In this document: positions 45,264-54,798 of the stretch, piece by piece
Position numbering within the stretch: position 1 is the stretch's first letter
Layout of the letters: the number at the start of each line of letters is the position of its first letter
Source of the DNA: Pycnococcus provasolii
Taxonomy: Eukaryota; Chlorophyta; Pseudoscourfieldiophyceae; Pseudoscourfieldiales
NCBI GenBank assembly: GCA_049487715.1
Contig: CP150561.1
Span: 496,001-560,000 of the forward strand
Length of the DNA stretch: 64,000 nucleotides
Direction: 5' to 3'
Translations under genes and position numbers: made by a program
Notes under the pieces: model-generated
Database searches by the model: none
Seen by the model: only the letters and a program-made list of their open reading frames with translations
What the model was told of the DNA's origin: nothing

Positions 45264-46629
45264 TTTTGGAGGGACGAAGTGCTAGGCAAGTGATGGCGAG
45301 CTGGCACCAACTCAACATGAAGTGAACGGGGAGGTGTTTTTAGGGTGGGAAGGATCATTGATGTGATGTGATGTGATGTGATTGATGGCTCGTTTTTTCT
45401 TTTTCTTTTTCTTTTTCTTTTCTCCCGCTGATGATGATGAACCTCTCCGATGAAGCAAGGTTCGCCCTTGAGTCAAGTTCAAGCGCTCATGAGCTCAACG
45501 TTAGGCGGCCGTTCTTTGTCTGTCAATTTTTTAGCTGGTACAGTACGAATTCCTTCCTAGTACTACCTATTCCTAGGGTGGTCACGTTGTCCCGTTCTCC
45601 TTTGGTATAAATTCTTTCAGCGTACCCACAAACATGGCCTTTCAATAAGTGGAAGAAGTGTGCCACGGGTGTGTGGGCCAATTTCTCTCCGAGTGTCAGG
45701 ACTCAGGAGTGTGAAATTTCCGATGAATTCCAGGGGCACGGTACACGAAAGTGAATTGGATGATGATTCATACACGGAGATGCTGACCTTCAGACCGAGC
45801 ACGTGTCCGACACATGCCACCAACGCGGCGCGACGTATCGAGCGACGAATACGGCGGAGGCGCGGAGCCATTAAATATTATTATATATATTTTTTGTTGT
45901 TGTTCCTGAGCTCTTCATCATAATCAAGGAGGAAGGAAGACGTCATCATCATGAATTAAGAAACTAAAACTGTTAATTAAAAAATTGAACGGTTCGACTG
46001 AAAACGTGGTACAGTACAACGGACCGGATCTGACAGGCGGTGAGTCCGGTGACGAGGATTCCATTTGTGGAAGCTTGAGGGGTACTTAAATCCGAAACTG
46101 TTGGAGTCCGAGTCGGACCCCCCGTTGTTTTGATATTTTTCTGCTTGCTTCACAGATATATGCAATGCGCGAGACGTGAGTGAGAGAGAGAGAGAGAAGA
46201 GAGAAAGAGAGAGAGAGCTCGAGAGTTTGGTGACAAAAACGTTTTTGTTTTGAAATTTGTTGCAGCGCAGAGAGAGAAAGGAATCACCACTTGAAGCTAC
46301 CACACACAGTATTTTGTCTTTTGTTTTGTGTGTAATCAGGAGTAATCACAACATGATCTCATTTCAACCACAGTCGAATCGTAATCATCAAATAACCAGT
46401 TGATGACACACGAGCCCGCCATCCATCGACAGGTCAACGTCTGTTATCTCCAGCTTCGCTTGTTTTGTGGGTTGGCATTTGGCATGCGTACAGTCGCAAT
46501 CTCACGGGGAAAAAAAGAAGAACCAAAGGAGACGGACAAATGATAAGTGAGCTCCGCCATCATGTTGTAGGAAAGTTACTGTCATTATTCTAAATCCTGT
46601 TTACCACTTTTATTTCAATATAAAAAAAG
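45264..46629. other. 1.4-kb gene-free stretch with simple repeats
   Basis: No gene is supported. It contains GATGT pentamer repeats (about 45360-45382), a CTTTTT-type run (about 45395-45420), GA-rich runs (about 46180-46215) and TACAGTA at 45539 and 46010. It separates two head-to-tail minus-strand genes, so it holds the promoter of the CNB gene and the 3' end of the lectin-like gene. Confidence 0.5.
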
Positions 46630-49002
46630 TCAATACAGAAAAAGCATGCGTGCGGTGGCCGCAAAGAATAATACGCCAAGCGACACGCCACTGCTCGAAA
46701 CGCCGCTAATAGGCAGCGAGCCTTTGCCTGGCACGTCTTCTTTCAAGTCGTCGATCGTGTTCGAGACCGTATCTTTAGCCTTATCGACGGCGTCGTTGAC
46801 GTTGTCAGCCCCTCCAGCTATGAAGGATACCGCGCCATCCTTCTTGCGGCACAGCACAGCCGCCTTCGCATGCATGCAGTTCGCCGCGAATAGGCCGCCG
46901 ACTCCTGTGCTGCCAACATTGCCCAAGAGGCTCTCGCTCAGTGCATTCACTGCTGCGCACGCCGGGTCAGGTGCACTAGCGTCAGGCTCGCCCTGCGACC
47001 ATCCAGTACTGTCGACACCACGCCAGGTTCCACCATTGGAAATCAGGTCGCGCTCTCCTCCTGTCCACATCGTGCCTGCACCCTTGCCCCAAACGAGCTG
47101 AGACCCTACGAGGCGATCTACGCTACTAAGATCAGAGGCCACGTCCATGCCACTCGCCTGGCAAAGGGCACGGCCTTCAAGGCTAGTCAGCATCACACCA
47201 CTGCTCGCGTTCTTGCTCAACAATGCCACGAGCTTCGTGCCCTTTTCCTTGTCCTCGAGGCAGTCGTATCCATCCACGCAAGCCCACCAATTGTTGTTGT
47301 TCTTCAGAAATGTAGACAGAGGACGCGGCAGAGAATTGGCAAACCTGTCGGTGTATTTTCCCACGAGCTTGTCAAGAGCGCTCTTTCCCATCTCCACGTA
47401 CCGCTGCGCGTTGTTCGCCGGCTTCTTGCAAAGGACGGCGTCGTGGACTTCATTGCACGCGCGTGTCGCCCATCCACACGTTCCGTTCACATGGTGGTGA
47501 CTGACAACACAATCTTCCGAGAAAGAGTTGGCGCTGTCCGGCTCATTGGTTAACCACATGGCGCCAGATACCGGCTCATTGAGTGCGGTGACGTAGACTC
47601 CCTCCGTCTTGCGGTCATTCACGCCAAGCCAAACGCTCGCGGTGACTCCCGGGCCGTACACTTTTTCCACGAGTGTTTTCAAGTCGTTCAGCTCCGTGGC
47701 CGTCGTTGGCTCCGTGGCTGTCATGCCGTTCACAGCGCAGAGAGCATTCGCCTCGATCCCTGTCATCGGGCCGGGAACTGCGCCGGTGGCCGTGGTGACG
47801 AGCACCATCGACGAATCGCCTCCGGTGCACTGGTATCCGCGCGGGCACGTCCACCACGCCTGGTCATTCCACAGCTCCGTCGCTGGCTGGTAGATGTCCG
47901 TTTGAAGTCGTTCCTTCAGGACCTTCTTCGCGTCCTCAATCGCCTTCTCCGGGTTCGTGATGTACTCAATCGCCTTGGGGTCCGCGACGCACACCGTTCC
48001 GCCGAGCAGCACCTCGCACCCCGCCTTGTAGACGTCGAATCGGCTGGAGTTGTACGAGCCGCTGGTCTGCAGCACGCTGCACTGCCTCGCGGCAAAGTCG
48101 CCGACGGCGTATGCGGCTGGAGGAAGGTCCAGGGCGTTGGCGTTGGCGTTCAACGTGGTGAGGAGATTCTGCAGAGAGTTCGACGAGACGGGCGCCATGC
48201 AGTTGATTGCGCAGACGGCAGCCGCCTCCGCTCCGTTGAGCCTGGAGTCGTCGCTGGAAGCTCGCAGGTAGACGTAATCTCCATACCTCTTGCAGCTGTA
48301 CCCGCGCGGGCAATACCAGAAGTTCCCACCGCCACAGGCTGGGGTGGGAAAGTCGCCAACAACGTCCGACATCATCGTCTTGCTTGCCGCCGCGAGGGTG
48401 GTCATCTCCGTCGTGGGGTCGATGGGGTTGCTCATATCGCGCTTCTTGCAGCCGACTTGCTTCAGCTTTTCAGAGCACGACGTCGGCAGCGGGTTCGAGC
48501 CGACGGCGCCGATGAACCCGTCGTCGGTGATATTGCAGTCGCCTTGCACCCACGCGGCACCCACGCCCCCAACCTTGGAGATGGCGGCTTGCACGTGGGC
48601 GTTCTCGGGGTGGCTGGGAGTGCCATCGCCGGCGAGTGCGAGACCTCCGAGCGTGCACAGCACGGCAGCCTCAGCCTGCGTAACGTTATCGAGCGTCGAG
48701 TTGCTTTGCAGCAGGATGATATCGTGGTCGCCTTTGTGGCATATGTACCCTCGTGGGCACAGGTACCACGGGTTCTTGGGAAGGTTGTCAAAGTTCGGCG
48801 TGTATATGCTCGCTAGCGTTTTCACGGAGAGCGCCTCGTACGTTCGCGCGAGTGCGGTTGGTTTCGGCACGTTCGGCGCGAAGAGGGACAGCGGGCCTTG
48901 CGCGTTCGCGAACGTGAGGAGCGAGGACATCCACGTGTGTGCCGCCACTGCAAGCAGCACAGCTGTTGTGGTGGTGGTGGGCATCTTCATCCTCCTCATC
49001 AT
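46630..49002 (-). CDS. Four-module secreted or GPI-anchored C-type-lectin-like protein
   Basis: The protein has 790 residues with a signal peptide (AVLLAVAAHTWMSSLLTFA) and a hydrophobic C-terminus (GVSLGVLFFAATARMLFLY) suiting a GPI signal or span. Four modules each open with a Trp/Cys motif: WYLCPRGYIC (about 78), WYCPRGYSC (about 226), WWTCPRGYQC (about 381) and WWACVDGYDC (about 570). Each continues with a segment containing (E/G)A.A.CA..GM. Modules 3 and 4 also show C-type-lectin-like features: WLGVNDRKTEG...NEPDS...EDC...AVLCKK and MWTGGERD...GEPD...AVLCRK. The usual sugar-binding EPN/QPD triplet is EPD here, so binding specificity is unknown. Modules 1 and 2 look like shortened versions. 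Cell-surface adhesion or recognition is inferred. Confidence 0.75.
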   Translation of the reverse strand: MMRRMKMPTTTTTAVLLAVAAHTWMSSLLTFANAQGPLSLFAPNVPKPTALARTYEALSVKTLASIYTPNFDNLPKNPWYLCPRGYICHKGDHDIILLQSNSTLDNVTQAEAAVLCTLGGLALAGDGTPSHPENAHVQAAISKVGGVGAAWVQGDCNITDDGFIGAVGSNPLPTSCSEKLKQVGCKKRDMSNPIDPTTEMTTLAAASKTMMSDVVGDFPTPACGGGNFWYCPRGYSCKRYGDYVYLRASSDDSRLNGAEAAAVCAINCMAPVSSNSLQNLLTTLNANANALDLPPAAYAVGDFAARQCSVLQTSGSYNSSRFDVYKAGCEVLLGGTVCVADPKAIEYITNPEKAIEDAKKVLKERLQTDIYQPATELWNDQAWWTCPRGYQCTGGDSSMVLVTTATGAVPGPMTGIEANALCAVNGMTATEPTTATELNDLKTLVEKVYGPGVTASVWLGVNDRKTEGVYVTALNEPVSGAMWLTNEPDSANSFSEDCVVSHHHVNGTCGWATRACNEVHDAVLCKKPANNAQRYVEMGKSALDKLVGKYTDRFANSLPRPLSTFLKNNNNWWACVDGYDCLEDKEKGTKLVALLSKNASSGVMLTSLEGRALCQASGMDVASDLSSVDRLVGSQLVWGKGAGTMWTGGERDLISNGGTWRGVDSTGWSQGEPDASAPDPACAAVNALSESLLGNVGSTGVGGLFAANCMHAKAAVLCRKKDGAVSFIAGGADNVNDAVDKAKDTVSNTIDDLKEDVPGKGSLPISGVSSSGVSLGVLFFAATARMLFLY

Positions 49003-49540
49003 GTGAAGAGTGATTGGTGAATGATGGGACCCAGAAGCCGAAGGAGCCCAAGCGAGGGAGGGCGGCCTTGAATGAAGTACTCATCAGCAATTTACCACGG
49101 TATGTAAGTAAGTAGCATCATCAAAACGCACATCAGCACATGCAATGTAAGGTTAGTCGGTAAACTTTAGCTTAGGATGACGATTGACGAGAGGTATGGA
49201 GGTGGTCAAGAAAACCTCTAAAAAGTACTCGGTTCTTCTTGCCAGTCCAGTCCGCTCATGCGTCCATCCTCGTCGTTCGTTGCTAAAGGCAGGTTGCTCC
49301 AGGTGTTTTCCGCTCGAAGGTCGTTCGCGCTGCCATGTGGCGCCTTCACCTGAGGTGTTCTCCTGCCCTGTCCTGACGAGAACATTATATGATTATTGGC
49401 GAAGGTGCCTCTCGATTCTCCAAAGTCCAAAGCATGGGGGGGCAACCAGGTTGGGCAACCCCTCCCCTCGACTGGCGAATTGCCATGTAAGTGCCTTGCA
49501 CATGATTTACAGTATTGGTATCATGCGACCTCAAGCTTGG
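49003..49540. other. Intergenic stretch before the 46-bp repeat
   Basis: No gene is supported. A TACAGTA heptamer lies at 49508. The next 240 bases are a tandem repeat array. Confidence 0.5.
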
Positions 49541-49779
49541 TTGTGTGGCACGAATGTCGAATGGCGTTGCAGGACGTAAAGCTTGGTTATGTGGCACGAA
49601 TGTCGAATGGCGTTGCAGGACGTAAAGCTTGGTTATGTGGCACGAATGTCGAATGGCGTTGCAGGACGTAAATCTTGGTTATGTGGCACGAATGTCGAAT
49701 GGCGTTGCAGGACGTAAAGCTTGGTTACAGTATGTGGCACGAATGTCGAATGGCGTTGCAGGACGTAAAGCTTGGTCAT
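49541..49779. repeat. 46-bp tandem repeat, five copies, one carrying a 5-bp CAGTA insertion
   Basis: The core GTGGCACGAATGTCGAATGG starts at 49545, 49591, 49637, 49683 and 49734. Spacings are 46, 46, 46 and 51. The last unit differs from its neighbours by five extra bases that change TTATGTGG into TTACAGTATGTGG, leaving TA-CAG-TA. Confidence 0.93.
49726..49732. other. TACAGTA heptamer created by insertion within a tandem repeat (putative transposon excision footprint)
   Basis: Sister repeat units keep the plain TA at this position, so this copy shows what was added: three bases (CAG) plus a duplicated TA. Other copies in the window start at 2014, 4577, 4833, 4973, 15652, 15968, 15991, 21818, 26142, 26258, 26360, 26414, 26419, 26895, 27381, 45539, 46010, 49508, 49913, 54331, 54718, 58296 and 59620. 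Confidence 0.6.
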
Positions 49780-49874
49780 GACGTCGGTCAGAGGGGACTG
49801 ACCAGGGTGAACTATGGGATACATCACGTGACCGGGATGGCAGCGGGCAGCCTGTCCCAGAGGCTGGTCACGTG

Positions 49875-52268
49875 ATGGCGCAGGCGTGCGCCACTGCGCC
49901 GCATAAAGTAGGTACAGTATGTGCCGCGTTCTGGACTTCTCGACCTTTCACTTTTCAGCCTGGGCCGCGGTCCTTCCTGTTGTGTCACTCAACTCAGCCT
50001 TCGCACCTTCGCACTCTCAATCAAGTCATGTCCGCCCCCATCCCGGTCTGCAGCGGCGACTACGGATACACCGCGAGTCTGCCGTACTTCAAAACGAGCC
50101 TCGGCGCAGGTATCGTGCGCAAAAACGTGCTCGGAGGTGTGACCCTCCGAGCGAACCCGTACCCGAAGTCAGAACTCTTCGACGACAACGCCGTTTCGAC
50201 CGCGGAGGCGGGCATGCTCACGTTTCTGCTGCGCTGGGAGGAGGGCAAGCAGAGCGAGCGCGACGCGCGCGAGTGGGAAAAGCAGGCGTTCCGCAAGGCT
50301 GTCGACGAATTCGTCGCCAGCGGGGTGCCTGATCGGACAGGCTTGCGCGTCACGTACCTGTCGGAGCGTGGAATTGAGGACGAGCTGAAGGCTGCCACCG
50401 CCGCCGACGCCCCTCTCATTGCTGCATCGTACGCGGTTGTGGTCATCTTTGCCGCAGCCGCCATCCTAACGGGGGACGCTGCCAATAACGTGCGCGTGCA
50501 TGCCGCACGCGCCGCTGTCGGGGCTGCAGGTACGATACTGGTGGCACTATCGACCGCCGCGGCGGTGGGATTGCTTGCGCTCTGCGGCGTACCGTTCGTC
50601 CCAATCACCGCGCAGGTACTTCCATTCCTCGCACTCGCCGTCGGCGTGAATGATATGTTTGTGATGGTCAACGCAGGCATGGACAGTTCGAGAGCGCGTG
50701 CCGAGAGCACGCTCGCGGAGCGTTGTGCCGTCGCCGCCGAGATTGCTGGGCCGTCCGTCGCGTGCACAAGCCTTTGCAACGCATCGGTTTTCTTGCTGGG
50801 CACGGCAAGCGAACTACCAGCCGCCCGGCTTTTCTGTCTTCATGCTGCCGCGTCCATCATCGCTACGGGCGCAACGACATTCGTCGGAGCGCTGGCACTC
50901 GCCGTGCTCGCGGAACGTTCGCTGTCTGATCCCACGTCGGCGTCGCTGCCCACGTCGTCGAAGATGCCATCTGACGGTGATGACGACCCTGGCGTGCCCA
51001 TGCCGTTGACGGAGAGGCTCCTCGCACGGTACTTCCCGCCCGTGGAACAGCCCGTTGTGCGCGAAGTGCTGCTCGTCACTGCCTTGGGTGCCGCAGTCGC
51101 CGCCGCATGGAGCGTGTCGCGTCTGAGCCTAGGCCTAGATCCAGAGGATGTCGTGCCCAGCAACTCTCGACTCGCAGGTTACTTTGCTGATCTTCGGCGG
51201 TACTTTGTGGACGTTGGACCGCCGCTGTATGTGGTGACGCGCACACCATTCACCGACGCCGCAACGCTTGAAGGTCAGCGTACGATAGAAGCAATCAGCT
51301 CAGCGCTCGCGTCGAGTCCCTGGATCGGCGCACCGCCAATCGACTGGCTCTCGGATTTCACCAAATGGTTCACGCTCGAGTACGGGCCGGCGGAGATGCT
51401 GTACGATGACGTGTCGCAGGCGTACCGCGTTCCGCCGTCCAAGTTCAACGACGCGCTCGACAAGTACCTTGCGACTCCGTGCGGCAGGAATGAGCAGGGC
51501 GGCATGGAGATTTGCGGTTCAGCGCATTTGCTTGATATCCAGCGTGGGAACGATGGAAGCAGTGTTGCGCTCGCTCGTATTGCAACGCAGTACCGGGGAC
51601 TTGGTGGTGACGTTCGCACTTGGACCGATGGCATGCAGGCTATGCGCAGCCTTGCCACCGTAAATGGAACGGCGGGTACTTTCGCGTACTCGCCATATTT
51701 TGCATTCTATGAGCAGTATCTGACCGTCGTGGAAGACGGTGCGAAGCTCACGGCTGGCGCGCTCGCCGTTGTCGCGGTCGTCGTGTTCTTATTTCGATGT
51801 GCAACGCTCATCTCCGGCGGATGGCAACCTGTCGCGGCGCTGCGCACAGCCACCTTCAACGCGCTCGGCGTCGTGCTCGCCGCTGCACTGTCGACGTTGC
51901 TTGCGCTTGGGATCATGGTAGGCGTGGGAATTCGTCTGAACGCGATCAGTGCGGTGAACTCCGCCGTGGCTGTGGGCCTGAGCGTCGACTTTGTTGCCCA
52001 CACCGTATTCGAGTTCAGCACAGCCGATATTCCCGACGCCTCTCCCCCAGCTCGCGCGCGCTCAGCTCTCGTGCGACTAGGCAGCTGCACTCTAAATGGC
52101 GCGCTCAGCACGCTACTTGGCATCTGCTTTTTGGCAGGCGCATCTACGCCAATTTATGCAGTGTACTACTTCCGCGCCTTTGCCGCGCTGGTCATCGCTG
52201 GCGCGAGCGTGGGCTTGGTTATTGTTCCCGCTGGCCTGAGCGCATGTGCGAGCCTATTTGTAAAGTAA
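49875..52268 (+). CDS. Patched/NPC1-like RND membrane protein, N-terminal part missing
   Basis: The open frame has an ATG at 49875, but convincing protein begins near Met 50028 (GDYGYTASLPYFKTSLGAG). What follows is most of an eukaryotic RND protein: the end of the first lumenal loop, a sterol-sensing-like five-span block (ASYAVVVIFAAAAI...LPFLALAVGVNDMFVMV), a cytoplasmic loop, a span, the second lumenal loop (DVGPPLYVVTRTPFTDA) and the last five-span block (AVNSAVAVGLSVDFVAHTV). The first membrane span and the front of the first lumenal loop, normally 200-300 residues, are absent. They may lie in an upstream exon, or the gene may be truncated. A CTGCAG acceptor-like site lies at 50045-50050. 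A TACAGTA at 49913 falls in the doubtful N-terminal stretch, which argues that this stretch is not coding. Sterol or lipid transport or Patched-type sensing is inferred. Confidence 0.75.
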   Translation: MAQACATAPHKVGTVCAAFWTSRPFTFQPGPRSFLLCHSTQPSHLRTLNQVMSAPIPVCSGDYGYTASLPYFKTSLGAGIVRKNVLGGVTLRANPYPKSELFDDNAVSTAEAGMLTFLLRWEEGKQSERDAREWEKQAFRKAVDEFVASGVPDRTGLRVTYLSERGIEDELKAATAADAPLIAASYAVVVIFAAAAILTGDAANNVRVHAARAAVGAAGTILVALSTAAAVGLLALCGVPFVPITAQVLPFLALAVGVNDMFVMVNAGMDSSRARAESTLAERCAVAAEIAGPSVACTSLCNASVFLLGTASELPAARLFCLHAAASIIATGATTFVGALALAVLAERSLSDPTSASLPTSSKMPSDGDDDPGVPMPLTERLLARYFPPVEQPVVREVLLVTALGAAVAAAWSVSRLSLGLDPEDVVPSNSRLAGYFADLRRYFVDVGPPLYVVTRTPFTDAATLEGQRTIEAISSALASSPWIGAPPIDWLSDFTKWFTLEYGPAEMLYDDVSQAYRVPPSKFNDALDKYLATPCGRNEQGGMEICGSAHLLDIQRGNDGSSVALARIATQYRGLGGDVRTWTDGMQAMRSLATVNGTAGTFAYSPYFAFYEQYLTVVEDGAKLTAGALAVVAVVVFLFRCATLISGGWQPVAALRTATFNALGVVLAAALSTLLALGIMVGVGIRLNAISAVNSAVAVGLSVDFVAHTVFEFSTADIPDASPPARARSALVRLGSCTLNGALSTLLGICFLAGASTPIYAVYYFRAFAALVIAGASVGLVIVPAGLSACASLFVK

Positions 52269-52285
52269 AGTTAACGAATTTTCGT

Positions 52286-54076
52286 TTACACGTATACGGA
52301 GGGTTGTGGCGATGTCGCGACTGCTGCGGGAGCAGGTGCCACCTGCTTGACTGCAGCGGCGTGAAACGATCGATGCTTACCATGTCGCGACCTTACCATG
52401 TATGCTGCGCCTCCAACGATGAACGCGCCACCCAAACCGCATCCTACGAGCACACCGATCAATTGCCCACCGCCTACCCCAGACGACGATTTACCGCCTG
52501 ATTGCGGCGGTGGCGGCGGTGCTGCTGTGGTCTCGCGTGGAGATAGCCCATCCGCGTCGAGAACGATGACGCTCTTCCAGAGCGGCGGGGGGCTCCGGGG
52601 TGGAGGAGGCAAGGGTGGAGGAGAAGGTGGAGGAGGAGGAGGTTGCGGAGGAGGTGGTGCACTGGGTGGAGGCTGCGGCGGCGGCGACGGCAGCGGCGGT
52701 GGGCTCGGTGGCGGCGGCGGTTGCGGAGGTGGGCTCGGCGGCGGCGGCGGTTGCGGCGGCGGGCTCGGCGGCGGCGGCGGCGGTGGAGGTGGAGGTGGGC
52801 TCGGCGGCGGCGGCGGCGGCGGAGGTGGATGAGGTGGGTTCGGCGGTTGCGGAGGTGGGCTCGGCGGCGGCGGTGGCGGTGGAGGTGGCGGTGGGCTTGG
52901 GGGAGGCGGCGGGCTGGGAGGCGGCGGGCTCGGCGCCGATGGCGGCGGCGGAGGAGGGCTTGGACTCGGCGGTGGGCTTGGTGGAGGCGGTGGTGACGGC
53001 GGAGGTGGAGGTGGGCTTGGCGGAGGTGGCGGCGAGGGTGGGCAGATTTGATCGCCATACACGTCGCGGTAATTGATCTGCCTCTGCGCGAACATCACGC
53101 GAACTTCCTTGAGGTTGTTGTTCTGCGTGAGCTCCGACTGCTGCGTCGACGGCGTTGTCGGCTGATTCACCACCACCGCGAGCGTGTGTTCGACGGCATT
53201 GAGATACATTTTGGTGAACGTACCATCGACGGAGAAGGGAACTGTGACGTCGCGCGAGTACCTTGCAGGTAATCTTGGCCGATTTTCCTGCACCGATAAC
53301 AGCACGCCGTTCCAGAAGATGGCGTTCGTGTACCCGGCTGGTATCGTTGCGATTCCGTAGTTGTATTCAGTGTATGATATGTTAAGGCCAATGCGCACTT
53401 CCACGAGTTCGTTCTCGCGCTCGGACGGGTTGTGCGGGTACACTATAATGACGTCCTCTTTAGGAACGCACACGCGGTGGTCCCAAAGCACGGTCTGGCT
53501 GCCCACGCGCACGTCGATGCCGAGCGTCATGTCCCCTGGGGGTTCAGGTGGCGGTGGCGGCAGCGGCGGTCTCGGCGGCATCGGCGGCGGCGGAGGAGAC
53601 GGTGGTGGCGGAGGAGGGGATGGAGGAGGCGGCGGTGGGGGCGGCGGTGGAGACGGCGGCGGCGGAGGCGGTGGAGGTGGCGGTGGAGGAGGCGGAGGCG
53701 GTGGCGGTGGCGGTGGAGGCGGCGGCAGAGGCGGCGGCGGCGGCGGCGGCGGCGGTCTCGGCGGCGGCGGCGGCGGCGGGCTTGGTGGCAGCGCGTCGCA
53801 CGGGCATAGGCAGTTGAGAATATGGTTTTTCAGCGTGCGTCGTAGAACTTTCCTTCCTCCGACGCTCGGCGCGAGTCCATACCCGGGCGGGTTGTAGGGC
53901 GGCCTGAACCACGGCGGCGGCGGCGGCGAGGGTGGTGGAGGTGAGCAGACGCACGGGCAGAACGCCGCGAGTGCCACCGAAGGCAAAGATGCGCTAAGCA
54001 GTATCAGCAATATATAAGTGTAAGCACATGACGAGATACATGCTGAGAGAGGGAGGCTGAGAGGGGCCATGGCCAT
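52286..54076 (-). CDS. Hydroxyproline-rich (pherophorin-like) type I membrane glycoprotein
   Basis: The protein has 596 residues: a signal peptide (ILLILLSASLPSVALA), a short Cys/Pro-rich segment, a poly-Pro/(SP)n rod of about 90 residues, and a globular beta-type domain (about 180-340, with VCVPKEDVIIVYPHNPSE and an N-glycosylation site NISY). A second, longer (SPPP)n rod of about 150 residues, one membrane span (LIGVLVGCGLGGAFIVGGAAYM) and a short basic tail follow. Pro rods of this kind are hydroxylated and glycosylated in the walls of volvocine and other green algae. The design of two rods around a globular domain resembles pherophorins, but the central domain lacks a clear pherophorin Cys pattern. 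A wall-to-membrane linker role is inferred. The gene faces the RND gene tail to tail, only 17 bp apart. Confidence 0.8.
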   Translation of the reverse strand: MAMAPLSLPLSACISSCAYTYILLILLSASLPSVALAAFCPCVCSPPPPSPPPPPWFRPPYNPPGYGLAPSVGGRKVLRRTLKNHILNCLCPCDALPPSPPPPPPPRPPPPPPPPPLPPPPPPPPPPPPPPPPPPPPPPPPSPPPPPPPPPPSPPPPPPSPPPPPMPPRPPLPPPPPEPPGDMTLGIDVRVGSQTVLWDHRVCVPKEDVIIVYPHNPSERENELVEVRIGLNISYTEYNYGIATIPAGYTNAIFWNGVLLSVQENRPRLPARYSRDVTVPFSVDGTFTKMYLNAVEHTLAVVVNQPTTPSTQQSELTQNNNLKEVRVMFAQRQINYRDVYGDQICPPSPPPPPSPPPPPPSPPPPPSPPPSPSPPPPPPSAPSPPPPSPPPPPSPPPPPPPPPPPSPPPQPPNPPHPPPPPPPPPSPPPPPPPPPPPSPPPQPPPPPSPPPQPPPPPSPPPLPSPPPQPPPSAPPPPQPPPPPPSPPPLPPPPRSPPPLWKSVIVLDADGLSPRETTAAPPPPPQSGGKSSSGVGGGQLIGVLVGCGLGGAFIVGGAAYMVRSRHGKHRSFHAAAVKQVAPAPAAVATSPQPSVYV

Positions 54077-54798
54077 GTCTAGCTATCGTAGGCCGGACGG
54101 ACAGGGGTCAACGCTTAACGTTGGGCCCCAGGAGGACGGGTTCGGGCCTTCGGGGAGACCATGTGAGTTCTCAACGCCCCAAACAGACAAAGGGAGGATG
54201 GTACCGCCTCGATCGTCGCATGCAAGCACCATCAAAAACTTATGTACAGGAATTCGCGAAAAGGCCGGTCCCTGGTACCTCTCCAGTAGTACGACCCACC
54301 CCCCCTTGGCTTGCCCCCCCTGGTGCCATCTACTGTACCTTTTTTTAAGGTAAACTTACCAAACTCCGGCCAGTAAAAAAAGACCCCGGGACCCTTGCAC
54401 TCCGGCCGCGAGCTTCCCAGAGCTTGCAAGAGCTTGCAGGTACGCGTTCGGGCGCTTGACCACCTTAATCAACGTGATGCAACACCGGCCGGTGTGCAAG
54501 GGCCAAGGCATCAAGGGACCTGTGCATTTGTGCAAGGGGGAGGTGCGGGAGGTTTGGTAGTCTAGCTAAAGGTTTACCCGGTAGGAAGGGTAGGCCGACC
54601 GATTCCAGGCCGGGAAATAGTCTAACCTTAGTGGTAAGGTAGTCTAGAATATCAGGTCGGCATTAGGGTTGTAAGGGAACCCGAACCCTAACCCTACTCC
54701 TAACCCTTTCCCACTTCTACTGTACTCCCTCATGTCTTGTCCGTCTGTTCTTTTGCGATTATGTATCGGTTCCCATCCCAATAATAACCTTAGTGAAG
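54077..54798. other. Intergenic stretch with telomere-like repeats
   Basis: No gene is supported. TACTGTA occurs at 54331 and 54718. A mixed tract at about 54664-54711 contains TTAGGG on one side and several CCCTAA units in the opposite orientation. A direct repeat of AGAGCTTGCA is at about 54419-54437. The divergent promoters of the hydroxyproline-rich and DNAJC16-like genes must lie here. Confidence 0.5.

Noticed and set aside
49541-49779. CRISPR-like array
   Set aside because: The units are contiguous tandem copies without unique spacers, and the genome is eukaryotic.
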